A stretch of 64,000 bases of DNA from Sphingopyxis sp. QXT-31 (GCF_001984035.1 NZ_CP019449.1:3162001-3226000), one strand, 5' to 3'. Positions 44,006-52,856 are shown, numbered from the stretch's first letter. Made by a program: numbers and translations. Notes: generated by a model not told the origin, from the sequence alone.

Positions 44006-44949
44006 CCGAAACGCTACTTGCCGAGTTTCATAGTCTCGATCGCATCTGGTCGCGGTCACCCGAGGCGCTGGCGCGAATTCTCGGCAAGCAGAGTCCGGTC
44101 ATAGGCCTTCTGCTTGCCGCGCGCGAGGCCGGCCTCGAAGCCATGCGCGCCGAATTGCTCGGTCGCGTGATCGAACCCTCCAGCCCAAAACTGATCGAAT
44201 ATCTCAAGACCTCGATGGGCGCGCTGCCCGAGGAAATTCTTCGCGTGCTGTTTCTGGACGCGTCGCGCCGGCTCGTCGCCGACGAGCAAATGCAGCATGG
44301 CTCGGTTCGGCAGCTGGCACTTTATCCGCGCACGATTTTCCGGCGCGCGCTCGAGCTGGACGCGGCAGCTATCCTGCTGGTCCATAATCATCCAAGCGGT
44401 GACCCGACCCCGAGCGACAGCGATATTCGCGTCACCGAACTCCTGCGCGACATCGGCCGGGCGCTCGACGTCGAACTCATCGACCATATTACCGTCACCC
44501 AGCGCGAGCACCATAGGCTGGCCGCCGGCAAAGCTCCGCCGAGGGGAAGACCGGGACCGCCGTTGACCCTCGGGGACGGGCACCGCGACCGCATCGAGAC
44601 AGAGAAGGGAGTTGCCGACCTCGCACTCGCCAATGCGCGCCGGACCTTGCGCCGGCGGTTGCTGCGCAAACAGCTTCTGGGCAATGATGAGCTATTCGGC
44701 GAGCCGGCGTGGGACATGCTCATCGACCTCTTCATTCATGAAGGCGAGGCGAAGCCGGTGTCGACGAGCAGCCTCGGCATCGCCTCGGGGCTGGGGATGA
44801 GCAGCGCGCTGAGGCTGGTCCAGCGGCTCTGCGACGCCGAGCTCCTGGTCCGCACATCGGATCCCGCCGACGGACGGCGAAACTTCATCCAGCTGGCGCC
44901 CGAAGTCGCGCACCGGCTTACCGCCTATTTCGCGGCCGGCGAGGAATGA
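43879..44949 (+). CDS. RadC/MPN-family protein fused to a winged-helix domain
   Basis: About 356 residues if it starts at GTG 43879; a CTG at 43957 is another option, and no ATG fits. The N-terminal helical part leads to a RadC JAB/MPN domain with the metal-binding motif HNHPSGDPTPSDSD and an upstream catalytic-type acid. The last ~130 residues form a separate MarR-like winged helix (SSLGIASGLGMSSALRLVQRL). RadC-like proteins are common on mobile elements; their role is not settled. Its stop overlaps the convergent CopG gene by 25 bp. Confidence 0.85.
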   Translation: MAGSADPHPRNLAAPATPGARRQRAVLVHLVASIDPENSQSIAETLLAEFHSLDRIWSRSPEALARILGKQSPVIGLLLAAREAGLEAMRAELLGRVIEPSSPKLIEYLKTSMGALPEEILRVLFLDASRRLVADEQMQHGSVRQLALYPRTIFRRALELDAAAILLVHNHPSGDPTPSDSDIRVTELLRDIGRALDVELIDHITVTQREHHRLAAGKAPPRGRPGPPLTLGDGHRDRIETEKGVADLALANARRTLRRRLLRKQLLGNDELFGEPAWDMLIDLFIHEGEAKPVSTSSLGIASGLGMSSALRLVQRLCDAELLVRTSDPADGRRNFIQLAPEVAHRLTAYFAAGEE

Positions 44950-45365
44950 GTGCCGGACGGCTTATCGCGCGACACTTCCTCCTGGAACTTCGGCCCGAGT
45001 TCCATCCGGCGCGCGAGGGTATCGACGAACGCCTCCCACCGCTTCTTGCCGGTGGCCTGCGCCGCCTGCAGCGCCGCATCGGGGAGCGGCGGATTGTTCG
45101 TCAGCCAGGATCGGATGAACAGCGCGGCGGTCTCGTTCGACAGCTCGATATGCCATTCGAGCCGCTCGATCTGCCGCGACAGGCGGTCGAGGCGCCGGGC
45201 AAGCACCGCCTCGAGCCGCTCCTCCTGATCGGGTGTGAGCAAGGATGCGAGGGCGGCTTCGACGATATCGGTTCGCGTCATGCGCCGGCTGCGCGCCCGC
45301 TCGTCGAGTTCGCGGCAAAGCGCGGCATCGAGGCGGAAGGTCCGTTTGACCGCGGGCTTTTTCAC
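44925..45365 (-). CDS. CopG/ribbon-helix-helix-type protein of the mobilisation operon
   Basis: 146 residues. A basic N-terminal ribbon-helix-helix (VKRTFRLDAALCRELDERARSRRMTRTDIVEAAL) leads into a long helical region with Leu and Arg repeats. Such proteins are encoded next to traG in this module and may bind oriT or the operon promoter. The start overlaps the traG stop by 4 bp. Confidence 0.87.
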   Translation of the reverse strand: MKKPAVKRTFRLDAALCRELDERARSRRMTRTDIVEAALASLLTPDQEERLEAVLARRLDRLSRQIERLEWHIELSNETAALFIRSWLTNNPPLPDAALQAAQATGKKRWEAFVDTLARRMELGPKFQEEVSRDKPSGTHSSPAAK

Positions 45366-47413
45366 AGGTCGATTCCATCGCCCGGATCGAGCGATGCGTT
45401 GCGCGCATTGCGCTGCATCGCCCGGTCCATGGCGCGCCGGTCGCGCGCCGCGTCGCTCCCCTCGCCGCCGCGATCGAAATCGAACTCGTTGACCTCGGGC
45501 ATGGGTTCGGGGACCACATCCTCATGGTCAGCAAGGCCCGGCTCCCGCCGGATTCCCGAATTGGCCCCCTCTTCCGCCGCCGCGCCCCCGGCCGGCGCCG
45601 CCGCTTTCGCGTCGCCGTCCTCCGCTGCCGATGCGCGGCGTCCGGCAGGCCCGGGTCCGGGTCCGGGAAGCAGAAGAACGGGCGCCGGCTCCTGCGGCCG
45701 CGGCGTCCAGTCATCGTCCGCCCGTCTCGGCGTCCGGGCAGGCGGTGGCGGTGCGAGAATGCGGCTCGTGAACCGGGGGTCGACGTAATAGCGTGCCTTC
45801 GCAGCCCGGATCGGAGGCACGCCGGCGGCCATCACGATCTGCTCGCCGGGCGGCAACTGCATCACCTCGCCCGGCGTCAGCAGCGCGCGGGCGGTTTCGG
45901 TGCGCGAGACCATGAGATGGCCGAGCCAGGGCGAGAGGCGGTGGCCGGCATAATTTTTCATCGCGCGCATTTCGGTCGCAGTCCCCAGCGCATCGGAAAT
46001 GCGCTTGGCGGTGCGCTCGTCGTTGGTCGCGAAGCTCACCCGGACATGGCAATTGTCGAGGATCGCATTATTCTGCCCATAGGCCTTCTCGATCTGGTTG
46101 AGCGACTGGGCGATCAGGAAGGCCTTGATCCCGTATCCCGCCATGAAGGCGAGCGCGCTTTCGAAGAAATCGAGGCGGCCCAGCGCCGGAAATTCGTCGA
46201 GCATCAGGAGCAGGCGCCGCGGCCGCGCGCCGGGATTGAGATCCTCGGTGAGCCGCCGTCCGATCTGGTTGAGGATCAGGCGGATGAGCGGCTTGGTGCG
46301 GCTGATGTCGCCGGGCGGCACGACGAGATAGAGCGAGGTCGGACGGTCCCCCGCCATCAGATCGGCAATCCGCCATTCGGACCGGCCCGTCACCGCCGCG
46401 ATGACGGGGTCGCGATACAGGCCGAGAAAGGACATGGCGGTCGAAAGCACCCCCGAGCGTTCATTGTCCGATTTGTTCAGCAATTCCTGCGCGGCCGCGG
46501 CGACGACGGGATGCACGCCCTTGTCCCCCAGATGCCGGGTCGTCTGCATGCGGCGCAGCGTCGAGACGATCGGTCGCCGCGGATCGGAGAGAAAGGCTGC
46601 CACGCCCGCCAGAGACTTGTCCTCCTCGGCATAGAGGACATGGAGGATCGTGCCGACGAGCAAGGCATGACTCGTCTTCTCCCAATGGTTGCGTTTCTCG
46701 AGGCTGCCTTCGGGGTCGACGAGGACATCGGCGACATTCTGGACATCGCGCACTTCCCATTCGCCGCGGCGCACTTCGAGCAGGGGGTTATAGGCTGAGG
46801 ATTTGGCGTTGGTGGGATCGAAGAGCAGCACGCGGCCATGCAGCGCGCGAAAGCCCGCTGTCAGCTGCCAATTCTCGCCCTTGATGTCATGGACGATGCA
46901 GCTTCCCGGCCAGGTGAGCAAAGTGGGCACGACGAGCCCCACGCCCTTGCCCGACCGTGTCGGTGCGAAGCAGAGAATATGCTCGGCGCCATCGTGGCGC
47001 AGATAGGCTTTGCCGAACCGGCCGAGCACGACCCCTTCGCTCCCGAGCATCCCGGCAGCGCGTATCTCGCGCCGGCCCGCCCAGCGCGCCGACCCATAGG
47101 TCTCGGCCTTTTGCCGTTCGCGGGCGCGCCATACCGACATGGCGATCGCGACGATGATCGCGGCGAACCCGCCCGACGCCGCAATCAGCGCCCCCTTGTA
47201 GAAGATTGGCGGCGCATAGGCGTCGAAGGCGAACCACCACCAGAAGAAGGCCGGCGGCGGATAGACGGGATAATTACCGAGGCGGAACCAGGGTTCGCCG
47301 AGTTCGGGCTGGAAGGCGAGCGCCGCCGCCGTCCATTGTGTCGCGCCCCAGACCGCCAGGAGGACGATCAGAAACACGGCCGTTATCTGGCCCCAGAGAA
47401 TCCTGTCGTTCAC
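45362..47413 (-). CDS. traG: TraG/VirD4-type coupling protein
   Basis: 683 residues: two N-terminal membrane helices, Walker A APTRSGKGVGLVVP, Walker B in LLLMLDEFPALGRL, and a Pro/Ala/Gly-rich, acidic C-terminal tail of about 130 residues. It brings the relaxosome to the type IV secretion channel. It starts 28 bp after the relaxase stop. Confidence 0.96.
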   Translation of the reverse strand: MNDRILWGQITAVFLIVLLAVWGATQWTAAALAFQPELGEPWFRLGNYPVYPPPAFFWWWFAFDAYAPPIFYKGALIAASGGFAAIIVAIAMSVWRARERQKAETYGSARWAGRREIRAAGMLGSEGVVLGRFGKAYLRHDGAEHILCFAPTRSGKGVGLVVPTLLTWPGSCIVHDIKGENWQLTAGFRALHGRVLLFDPTNAKSSAYNPLLEVRRGEWEVRDVQNVADVLVDPEGSLEKRNHWEKTSHALLVGTILHVLYAEEDKSLAGVAAFLSDPRRPIVSTLRRMQTTRHLGDKGVHPVVAAAAQELLNKSDNERSGVLSTAMSFLGLYRDPVIAAVTGRSEWRIADLMAGDRPTSLYLVVPPGDISRTKPLIRLILNQIGRRLTEDLNPGARPRRLLLMLDEFPALGRLDFFESALAFMAGYGIKAFLIAQSLNQIEKAYGQNNAILDNCHVRVSFATNDERTAKRISDALGTATEMRAMKNYAGHRLSPWLGHLMVSRTETARALLTPGEVMQLPPGEQIVMAAGVPPIRAAKARYYVDPRFTSRILAPPPPARTPRRADDDWTPRPQEPAPVLLLPGPGPGPAGRRASAAEDGDAKAAAPAGGAAAEEGANSGIRREPGLADHEDVVPEPMPEVNEFDFDRGGEGSDAARDRRAMDRAMQRNARNASLDPGDGIDL

Positions 47414-47441
47414 GCTCGCCTCCCATGATGGATGCCCGGCC

Positions 47442-49187
47442 TCACAGCCCGATGCCCCTGCCGCGCCCGAGCGCCCAGTCGACGGTGCCGCCGGGCGTCA
47501 TCGTTCCGGTGACATGCTGGCCAAGATGCTTGTCGAGCGCCGGGCGCCAGGGAACGAGCTGGAAACCGAGCCCGTCGTCGATCATCGCGAAACGGCCCGA
47601 AGACAAAGTGACGCGCTCGCGGTAGATGCCGCTCACATAGTCATTCGACCCCGAAGGTCTGTGCGCGAGGCCGGTGCGCTCGGCGATCGAGCGGGACGCC
47701 GCGTCGAGATCGCGCGCGTTCAAGGTATCGATGAGACCCTGCGCGAGAATGACGCGCTGCCCCTGGCGGCTCGCCAGTCCCTGCCCGGCGAGGTGGCGCG
47801 ACCGCGCATCCATCGCATCACGGATTTCGCGTCCGAAGCCTTGATGGCTCGCAGCCGGCTCGCGGGTGACGAGTTGACGGTCGAGCCAGGTCGCGCCGGG
47901 CGCCGTCACCTGCGCGCCGAGCGGCAGGTCCGATCGCGTCACGAGCGATTGCCGCATCTGCCCTTTCGCGTCGGCCCAGGAGCGAAGCTCGACGATGGCC
48001 CCGGGCCGCGCGTCGCCGGTCAACTCGATGTCGCCGAACCGCAGATGGTGCGTGCGTCCATCGGCGCCGTCGACAATCGCATAGGCGCTACCGGCGAGTT
48101 CGTCGTGAAGCCCGCGATCGACGAGGCGGCCGATGACCGGATCCGTCGGCACATCGTCGTGGAGAGCAAGCACCGACGGGTCGAAGCGGCCGCCATCGCG
48201 GGTCAATGCGCGGTGCATGGTCTTGATGATGTCGCCGCGAACCGAGAGGTCGCGCAGCACGGATTCCGCATCGCCGCGCATGACCCAGATGCCGGACTCG
48301 ATCTGCTCGGCAAGACCGAGCGCCTCGAGCTTCGCTGCCCGGCCAAGCAACTGCCGATGAAGATGCCCATCGGCCCGCCCATCCCGTCGAAGATCGATCT
48401 CGCCTGCACCCTCGGTTGCCATCCGCTCGAGCGTCCGGTCGAGGTTCGTCCAGCGCTCGGCGTCGACCTCGCGCGCGAGCGCATCGGCGATGTCGCGCGC
48501 GCTGCGCGGCCCGAGCTCGAGCGTGGCGAGATCCTCGGCGCGCCAGCGCAGCCCTTCGCTCATATAGCCGCGATCGACGACAAGATCCTTGCCGTCGTCG
48601 GCGACGCCGCGCACAAGGATGTGAATGTGCGGATTGTCGGTGTTCCAATGATCGACCGCGATCCAGTCGAGGCGCGTCTCGAGATCCTTTGCCATGTCGG
48701 CCATGAGGTCGCGGGTGAAGCGCCTGAGGTCGCCGATTTCCCCGGCATCTTCCGGACTGACGATGAAACGGAAATGATGACGATCATCCTCGCAGCGCGA
48801 TGCGAAGCCGGCGCGGTCGGCTGCGTCCCCCTCCGCGTCGAACATCGAGGCGTCGCGGCCGTCGCGGGTGACGCCGTCGCGTTCGAGATATTGGATATGG
48901 CGCGCGAGCGGCGCCGAGCGGAAGCGCTGCCCCTTGTGGCGCACGATCCGCGCCTTGACGACGACGCAGCGGCCGTCGGCACGGAAGCGCACTCGCGCGA
49001 GCGCGTGGCGGCCGCGGCCATGATGCCCGGTGCCACCGCCGGACCCCGGCGGACGGCGCGCGAAACCCTTGCGCGCCATGGAGCGGCGCACCTGCCCCGC
49101 AAGGCTCCGCCCCCGGCGTGACGCCCCGGCCCCGCGGTCCCGCACCCTTCCCGGCCGGATCTTGAACTCACCGTCGTCACCGCTCAC
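47442..49187 (-). CDS. MOBP-like relaxase with DUF3363 C-terminus
   Basis: 581 residues. GTG 49185-49187 gives the usual SGDDGEFKIRPGRVR start; the longer frame to TTG 49208 lacks it. The relaxase domain shows the metal-site histidines in HWNTDNPHIHILVRG and an upstream HHFRFIVSPED segment; nucleophile Tyr is likely in the N-terminal RHIQYLERDG region. The C-terminal half matches DUF3363. It would nick and pilot the transfer strand at oriT. A 12-bp palindrome abuts the start codon. Confidence 0.93.
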   Translation of the reverse strand: MSGDDGEFKIRPGRVRDRGAGASRRGRSLAGQVRRSMARKGFARRPPGSGGGTGHHGRGRHALARVRFRADGRCVVVKARIVRHKGQRFRSAPLARHIQYLERDGVTRDGRDASMFDAEGDAADRAGFASRCEDDRHHFRFIVSPEDAGEIGDLRRFTRDLMADMAKDLETRLDWIAVDHWNTDNPHIHILVRGVADDGKDLVVDRGYMSEGLRWRAEDLATLELGPRSARDIADALAREVDAERWTNLDRTLERMATEGAGEIDLRRDGRADGHLHRQLLGRAAKLEALGLAEQIESGIWVMRGDAESVLRDLSVRGDIIKTMHRALTRDGGRFDPSVLALHDDVPTDPVIGRLVDRGLHDELAGSAYAIVDGADGRTHHLRFGDIELTGDARPGAIVELRSWADAKGQMRQSLVTRSDLPLGAQVTAPGATWLDRQLVTREPAASHQGFGREIRDAMDARSRHLAGQGLASRQGQRVILAQGLIDTLNARDLDAASRSIAERTGLAHRPSGSNDYVSGIYRERVTLSSGRFAMIDDGLGFQLVPWRPALDKHLGQHVTGTMTPGGTVDWALGRGRGIGL

Positions 49188-49268
49188 GGCAGGCCTGCCA
49201 TATTCCAAGCCGCTGAATTTTCTTCGTAATGTTCGACATCATATGGCCAGGCAATTGCGAGCCATATG
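49188..49268. other. Palindrome and inverted repeat upstream of the relaxase: oriT or operator candidate
   Basis: The perfect palindrome GGCAGGCCTGCC (49188-49199) touches the relaxase GTG. About 40 bp further lies CATATGGC (49240-49247) / GCCATATG (49261-49268) with a 13-nt spacer. The region is part of the 231-bp gap between the relaxase and lytic transglycosylase genes. No nick-site consensus could be assigned with confidence, so oriT is only a candidate explanation; a CopG-type operator is another. Confidence 0.4.
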
Positions 49269-49418
49269 GATTTCCCGCTGATTTGCGCGCCCCTTCGACC
49301 AAGCGGCTGGCAGCCCTTTTATCTCGCCATACTTCCCTTCCATCCCAGCCAATCCCGTCCCTCCTTGCCGGCTTTACCCCACAAGGCGCAGACGGAGGCG
49401 GCGGAGCGAGGAAGGTCT

Positions 49419-50168
49419 TCATCGACGGTCCTGACCGGAAAGCGGGACGAAGAGCGGGTGCCGCCCGGCGCCGGTGGCTGGCTCAGCGGCCGTCGGACTA
49501 TTCGGCAGACTGCTCGAGTCCGAGACGGCCCGCGCGCGATCTTCGACGATGGAGGCGTTGTCGCCCCGCGCGGCAAAGAGTGTCGATCGCTGCCAGCCCG
49601 GCGCGGCCGAAGGCGGCGCGGCGGCGCGCGAAGCAATGCCGGAAGCGCCAAGCTCGGGCGCGATCCGCGCGACATAGGCGCGCGTTTCGGCCGGAAGTCC
49701 GCGCCGTCCGGACGCAAAAGCGTCGGCGCGGCCCGGTCCCGCATTATAGGCCGCGAGCATCAGCGACACATCGCGGTAGCGATCCCACATCGCGCGCAGA
49801 TAGGCCGCGCCCGCAAGGATGTTCGAGCGCACATCGAACGGGTCGGCGCCCAGTCCGTGGCGCGCCGACAACATCGCCCAGGTCGCAGGCATGATCTGCA
49901 TGAGCCCCATCGCACCGGCGTGCGAGACGGCGCGCGCGTTGCCCCGGCTTTCGGCATGCATGACGCGCCAGATCCAGCGTTCGGGGATACCGAAACGCTG
50001 CGAAGCTTCGGCGACCGATGCCGCATAGGGATGGACATCGGCGCGCACCGCCGGCGCGGCGACGGCAGCGGATGCGCCGCTGAACGCCGCGCCGAGTGCG
50101 CAGCCGATCGCCGCGCGGCGCAGCGCGAGCGCAATGGCGATGCAGGACGATCGCGGCCCGTATGCCAT
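49419..50168 (-). CDS. Lytic transglycosylase of the transfer module
   Basis: 249 residues. A signal-like N-terminus precedes a SLT/goose-lysozyme fold with catalytic Glu in VMHAESRGNARAVSHAGAMGLMQIMPATW, and YNAGPG later, the hallmark of family 1 transglycosylases. The C-terminus is Pro/Ala/Ser-rich. It opens peptidoglycan for the mating channel. Lies between the relaxase and DUF736 genes. Confidence 0.94.
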   Translation of the reverse strand: MAYGPRSSCIAIALALRRAAIGCALGAAFSGASAAVAAPAVRADVHPYAASVAEASQRFGIPERWIWRVMHAESRGNARAVSHAGAMGLMQIMPATWAMLSARHGLGADPFDVRSNILAGAAYLRAMWDRYRDVSLMLAAYNAGPGRADAFASGRRGLPAETRAYVARIAPELGASGIASRAAAPPSAAPGWQRSTLFAARGDNASIVEDRARAVSDSSSLPNSPTAAEPATGAGRHPLFVPLSGQDRR

Positions 50169-50171
50169 GGT

Positions 50172-50504
50172 CTAGCTCCGCTCGCGCGCCGACGGGCGCG
50201 ACCAGAGCAGATGATGTTCGTCATCCTTTTGCGACGCGCGGAGCAAGTTCGCGCGGAGCGGAACCGCGAAGGCGGGGTCGTCGATCTGCACGGCGATGAA
50301 CGCTCCGGCGCGCTCGCCGGTGCGATTCCAGCCCGCACCGATTTCGATTCCACTTGCGGCGTCGCCGACGAACCGCCGCCATTCGGGGGCATGTTCAGCG
50401 GCCGACGGCTGCGCCCGAACGATAACCATGTCGGCATCGCAGGTGAGCGTGCGCAGACGGCCGGCATAGCCGTCGCCGCGCTTTTCGAAAGTTCCGATGA
50501 GCAT
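50172..50504 (-). CDS. DUF736 protein (copy 1)
   Basis: 110 residues from ATG 50502-50504 (GGAG 8 nt upstream). Starts MLIGTFEKRGDGYAGRLRTL, has the central GIEIGAGW motif, AFIAVQIDDPAF and ends HHLLWSRP, the DUF736 pattern. Family members are small all-beta proteins typical of conjugative elements; function unknown. Stop is 3 bp from the transglycosylase start. Two other copies lie at 52857 and 56254. Confidence 0.9.
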   Translation of the reverse strand: MLIGTFEKRGDGYAGRLRTLTCDADMVIVRAQPSAAEHAPEWRRFVGDAASGIEIGAGWNRTGERAGAFIAVQIDDPAFAVPLRANLLRASQKDDEHHLLWSRPSARERS

Positions 50505-50509
50505 CGATA

Positions 50510-51079
50510 TCACTCCATTTCGCTACGGGGAAAAGCAAGATCGCGGCCCGAAGGGCGCCAGCGCAGGGGCGCGCCCGGGGCGCCGCGGGTCAGGATCGGG
50601 TGCGCCGTTCCGAGCAGGCCGGTGGTCGGAAGCGGCCCGAAGTACCGCCCGTCGAGACTGTCCGGCGCCGCATTGATCAGGAAGATTTCGCGGGGCCGGA
50701 CGATGCGGCAGCCGAGCCAGACCGGCAGCAGCCGATCGGCCCGGTCGCGCGCCAGCGCGCGGGCGACGGCCCGGCCGTCGACGGTCACGAAGACGCCCGA
50801 GCGACAGACGCGCGCGCCGGGGAGCGCGGCAACGCGCTTGATAAGCGGCACGCCGCGAGGCTGGTATTTGCGCCGCGCCATGTAGGCGGCGAGATCAGCT
50901 GGCGGTTCGATCGCGACCCAATCGCCGACCATGGGCGCGGCGCCGGGATCGATGCGATACAGACCGACCGGCGCGCTTTGGCTCGCATTCCATAGCAGGC
51001 GCGGCGCTGGCACGAACCAGGCTGAAAGACCGAGCAATGTCACAGCGGCAACGGCAATAGGGAGGTAGCGGCGGTTCAT
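50510..51079 (-). CDS. traF: TraF-type S26 signal peptidase
   Basis: 189 residues from ATG 51077-51079. One N-terminal membrane helix, catalytic Ser in NASQSAPVGLY and general-base Lys in LIKRVAALPG identify an S26 peptidase of the TraF kind. In RP4, TraF processes and cyclises the TrbC pilin; the trbC product at 41047 is the probable substrate. Its ATG overlaps the DUF2840 stop by 4 bp. Confidence 0.92.
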   Translation of the reverse strand: MNRRYLPIAVAAVTLLGLSAWFVPAPRLLWNASQSAPVGLYRIDPGAAPMVGDWVAIEPPADLAAYMARRKYQPRGVPLIKRVAALPGARVCRSGVFVTVDGRAVARALARDRADRLLPVWLGCRIVRPREIFLINAAPDSLDGRYFGPLPTTGLLGTAHPILTRGAPGAPLRWRPSGRDLAFPRSEME

Positions 51080-51585
51080 AATTCGATCGCCCGGCGGCGT
51101 AGCCATGCCGCATGGCGCTCGGCGCTATAGGGACGAAAGGGCATCCCGGCTGCGAGACGGTCGGCGACATGACGCCAGTGATCGGGGGATGCATCGCACG
51201 GATCGACCCCGGCGGCCTCGACCGCATCGATCGCTTCGAGCACCCGCGAAACCTTCGGCCAGCTCTCGATGTGCAGCAGAATTTCGCCGCCGGGCCGGAT
51301 GAACGGCAGCGCCGTATAAGAATCGCCGACAGCGACCGCGGTGACGATCTGGATGCTCGAGTGGATGGTGCCGAAGTCGTTCGAGGACCAGCGCAAATAG
51401 GCGAAGGTCGCTCCCGGACGAAACATGACGATGCGCTTGCGGCGGCTGACGATCCGCTCGGCGGCCACGCGGCCAAAGCGAATCCATTGCTCGGTGCGGC
51501 CTTCGATCCAGGTCAGTTCGACCTCGGTCAGCGGCCGCTGCGCCTCTGCCGTGCTCGCCGCCGCGATGCGATCGCGCGGCATCAT
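51076..51585 (-). CDS. DUF2840 family protein
   Basis: 169 residues beginning from one of two tandem ATGs. Central segments TEVELTWIEGRTEQWIRFG, VMFRPGATFAYLRW and GGEILLHIESWPKV match DUF2840, found only in mobile-element clusters. No enzyme motif is visible. Overlaps the AlpA-like gene upstream and traF downstream by 4 bp each. In related elements parA and repA usually lie beside this gene; both are absent here. Confidence 0.87.
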   Translation of the reverse strand: MMPRDRIAAASTAEAQRPLTEVELTWIEGRTEQWIRFGRVAAERIVSRRKRIVMFRPGATFAYLRWSSNDFGTIHSSIQIVTAVAVGDSYTALPFIRPGGEILLHIESWPKVSRVLEAIDAVEAAGVDPCDASPDHWRHVADRLAAGMPFRPYSAERHAAWLRRRAIEL

Positions 51586-51833
51586 CGGCGCACCGGCCGC
51601 GCCGGATGGACGGTTCCCTTGCCCGGATCGGAGGTCGAAGAGCGCCGGCCGATCTCGGCCCAGGCGTCGAGATCCTCGATCCCATAGACGACACGTCCGC
51701 CAAGCTTGCGATAGGCGGGCCCGGTCCCGTAGCAGCGATGCTTCTCGAGCGTCCGGGCCGACAGCCCGAGATGCAGCGCGGCATCGGGCGTTCTGAGATA
51801 GCGCGGGCCAAGGGCGGGCAAGGGGGGATTCAT
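51582..51833 (-). CDS. AlpA/MerR-like helix-turn-helix protein
   Basis: 83 residues from ATG 51831-51833. The motif YLRTPDAALHLGLSARTLEKHRCYGTGPAYRKLGGRVVYG is the HTH_17/excisionase-like fold seen in small regulators next to mobile-element genes. It may control replication or excision. Followed with a 4-bp overlap by DUF2840. Confidence 0.88.
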   Translation of the reverse strand: MNPPLPALGPRYLRTPDAALHLGLSARTLEKHRCYGTGPAYRKLGGRVVYGIEDLDAWAEIGRRSSTSDPGKGTVHPARPVRR

Positions 51834-51931
51834 TCGCGTGCTCCTTCCAGCCGCCGGGCCGAAAAAAGCCGGTGCGGCGGGTCGAGGAGCGTGGTGGCGC
51901 GAAGAGGAGCGGGAGCCGGAGCGGCTAAAAT

Positions 51932-52594
51932 TCAGGGCAATTTTTGTCGCCCCGCAGGGCCGGCGAGCAGTGCCCGATAACCGCCCTGCATCAGGGCGCG
52001 TGCTTCCTCGATCAGGCGCTGCGTTCGCCTTCGTTCGGACGAGGACTTCCATTCGGCGCCGCGGCCGACCGACAGGCGGGGGTAGATGATGAGGCGCGCG
52101 ACATCGTGAGAGGTGACGCCACCGCCGCCCGGTCCCTGCAGGATATCGAGAATGGCGAGCATCATGCCGAGGCGGCGCGCCTGATAGGCGGTCGGCAAGA
52201 AACCGGGCGGCGCCAGACCGGGCGCATCGCCGAGCCATCGATCGAACCGCGCAGCCGCCTCGTGACGCAGGCCGACCAGCGAATCGCGCAGGATCAGGTT
52301 CGCAAGCGGGACGCCGGCGCCGTCGGTGCGAAGCCACAGGCGGTGCCAGGCCCGGTCGTCGGCGAAGACGAAGTGCCGGCCATCTTCAAGGCGGCGATCG
52401 GCGACGACAAGATGGGGCGGCGGAACCGCGAAGGCGTCAGCCGCCGGGCATCCCGGCGGCGCCACGTCGAGGATGTTCGTGTAACCGCAGATCGCCGCCG
52501 ACCAGAACGCAGGACTTTCACGCGCCGAGCGGGTCGGCGGGCATGGGAAAGCAAAGACCCCAGCGCCGGGCCATCGCCTCCCGCGCGGCGACAT
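51932..52594 (-). CDS. DUF2285 protein, possibly frameshifted from DUF6499
   Basis: 220 residues from ATG 52592-52594. The C-terminal half has the DUF2285 pattern (PTAYQARRLGMMLAILDILQG, WKSSSERRRTQRLIEEARALMQGGYRALL). The first ~25 residues (RGRRWPGAGVFAFPCPP) look unlike coding sequence, and alignment to the family starts only at about ESPAFWSAA. The DUF6499 gene overlaps this start in another frame, so the two may be halves of one protein broken by a single-base shift. Function unknown; associated with mobile-element replication or regulation. Confidence 0.8.
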   Translation of the reverse strand: MSPRGRRWPGAGVFAFPCPPTRSARESPAFWSAAICGYTNILDVAPPGCPAADAFAVPPPHLVVADRRLEDGRHFVFADDRAWHRLWLRTDGAGVPLANLILRDSLVGLRHEAAARFDRWLGDAPGLAPPGFLPTAYQARRLGMMLAILDILQGPGGGGVTSHDVARLIIYPRLSVGRGAEWKSSSERRRTQRLIEEARALMQGGYRALLAGPAGRQKLP

Positions 52595-52742
52595 CGCCGC
52601 GGCGCCCGCCGGTCATAACGCAGTCATAGTCGCGGACATAAGCAGGGTTGCGGCGCAGAAACTCCTGCGCGAAGCCCGGAAAATCGAGCGGCGCCCGCTG
52701 CGTCACCTGTAATCCGATCGTGCCTGCCACCGCCACCTCCAT
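52518..52742 (-). CDS. DUF6499 (transcriptional-regulator-like) protein, short
   Basis: 74 residues. The core LDFPGFAQEFLRRNPAYVRDYDCVM and the closing RRWGLCFPMPADP match the DUF6499 N-terminal domain of a mobile-element regulator. It stops at TGA 52518-52520; the sequence continues in the +1 frame into the DUF2285 homology. Short stand-alone forms occur in databases, so it may also be intact. Confidence 0.75.
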   Translation of the reverse strand: MEVAVAGTIGLQVTQRAPLDFPGFAQEFLRRNPAYVRDYDCVMTGGRRGDVAAREAMARRWGLCFPMPADPLGA

Positions 52743-52820
52743 TGGGATGACGGCAGCATCGCGATCGGATGATATCGGCCTATTCCAACATCGCGGAAGG
52801 CCGATCCCCAGAAATGGGTA

Positions 52821-52846
52821 TCCCGCCCGGCTGCTGCCGGGCGGGA
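52821..52846 (-). terminator. Strong hairpin after the second DUF736 gene
   Basis: A perfect 11-bp stem TCCCGCCCGGC / GCCGGGCGGGA with a 4-nt loop begins 10 bp downstream of the DUF736 stop in the direction of transcription. No run of T follows (TACCCATTTC), so it may slow or stabilise transcripts rather than terminate them. Confidence 0.5.
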
Positions 52847-52856
52847 TATGGGGAGC

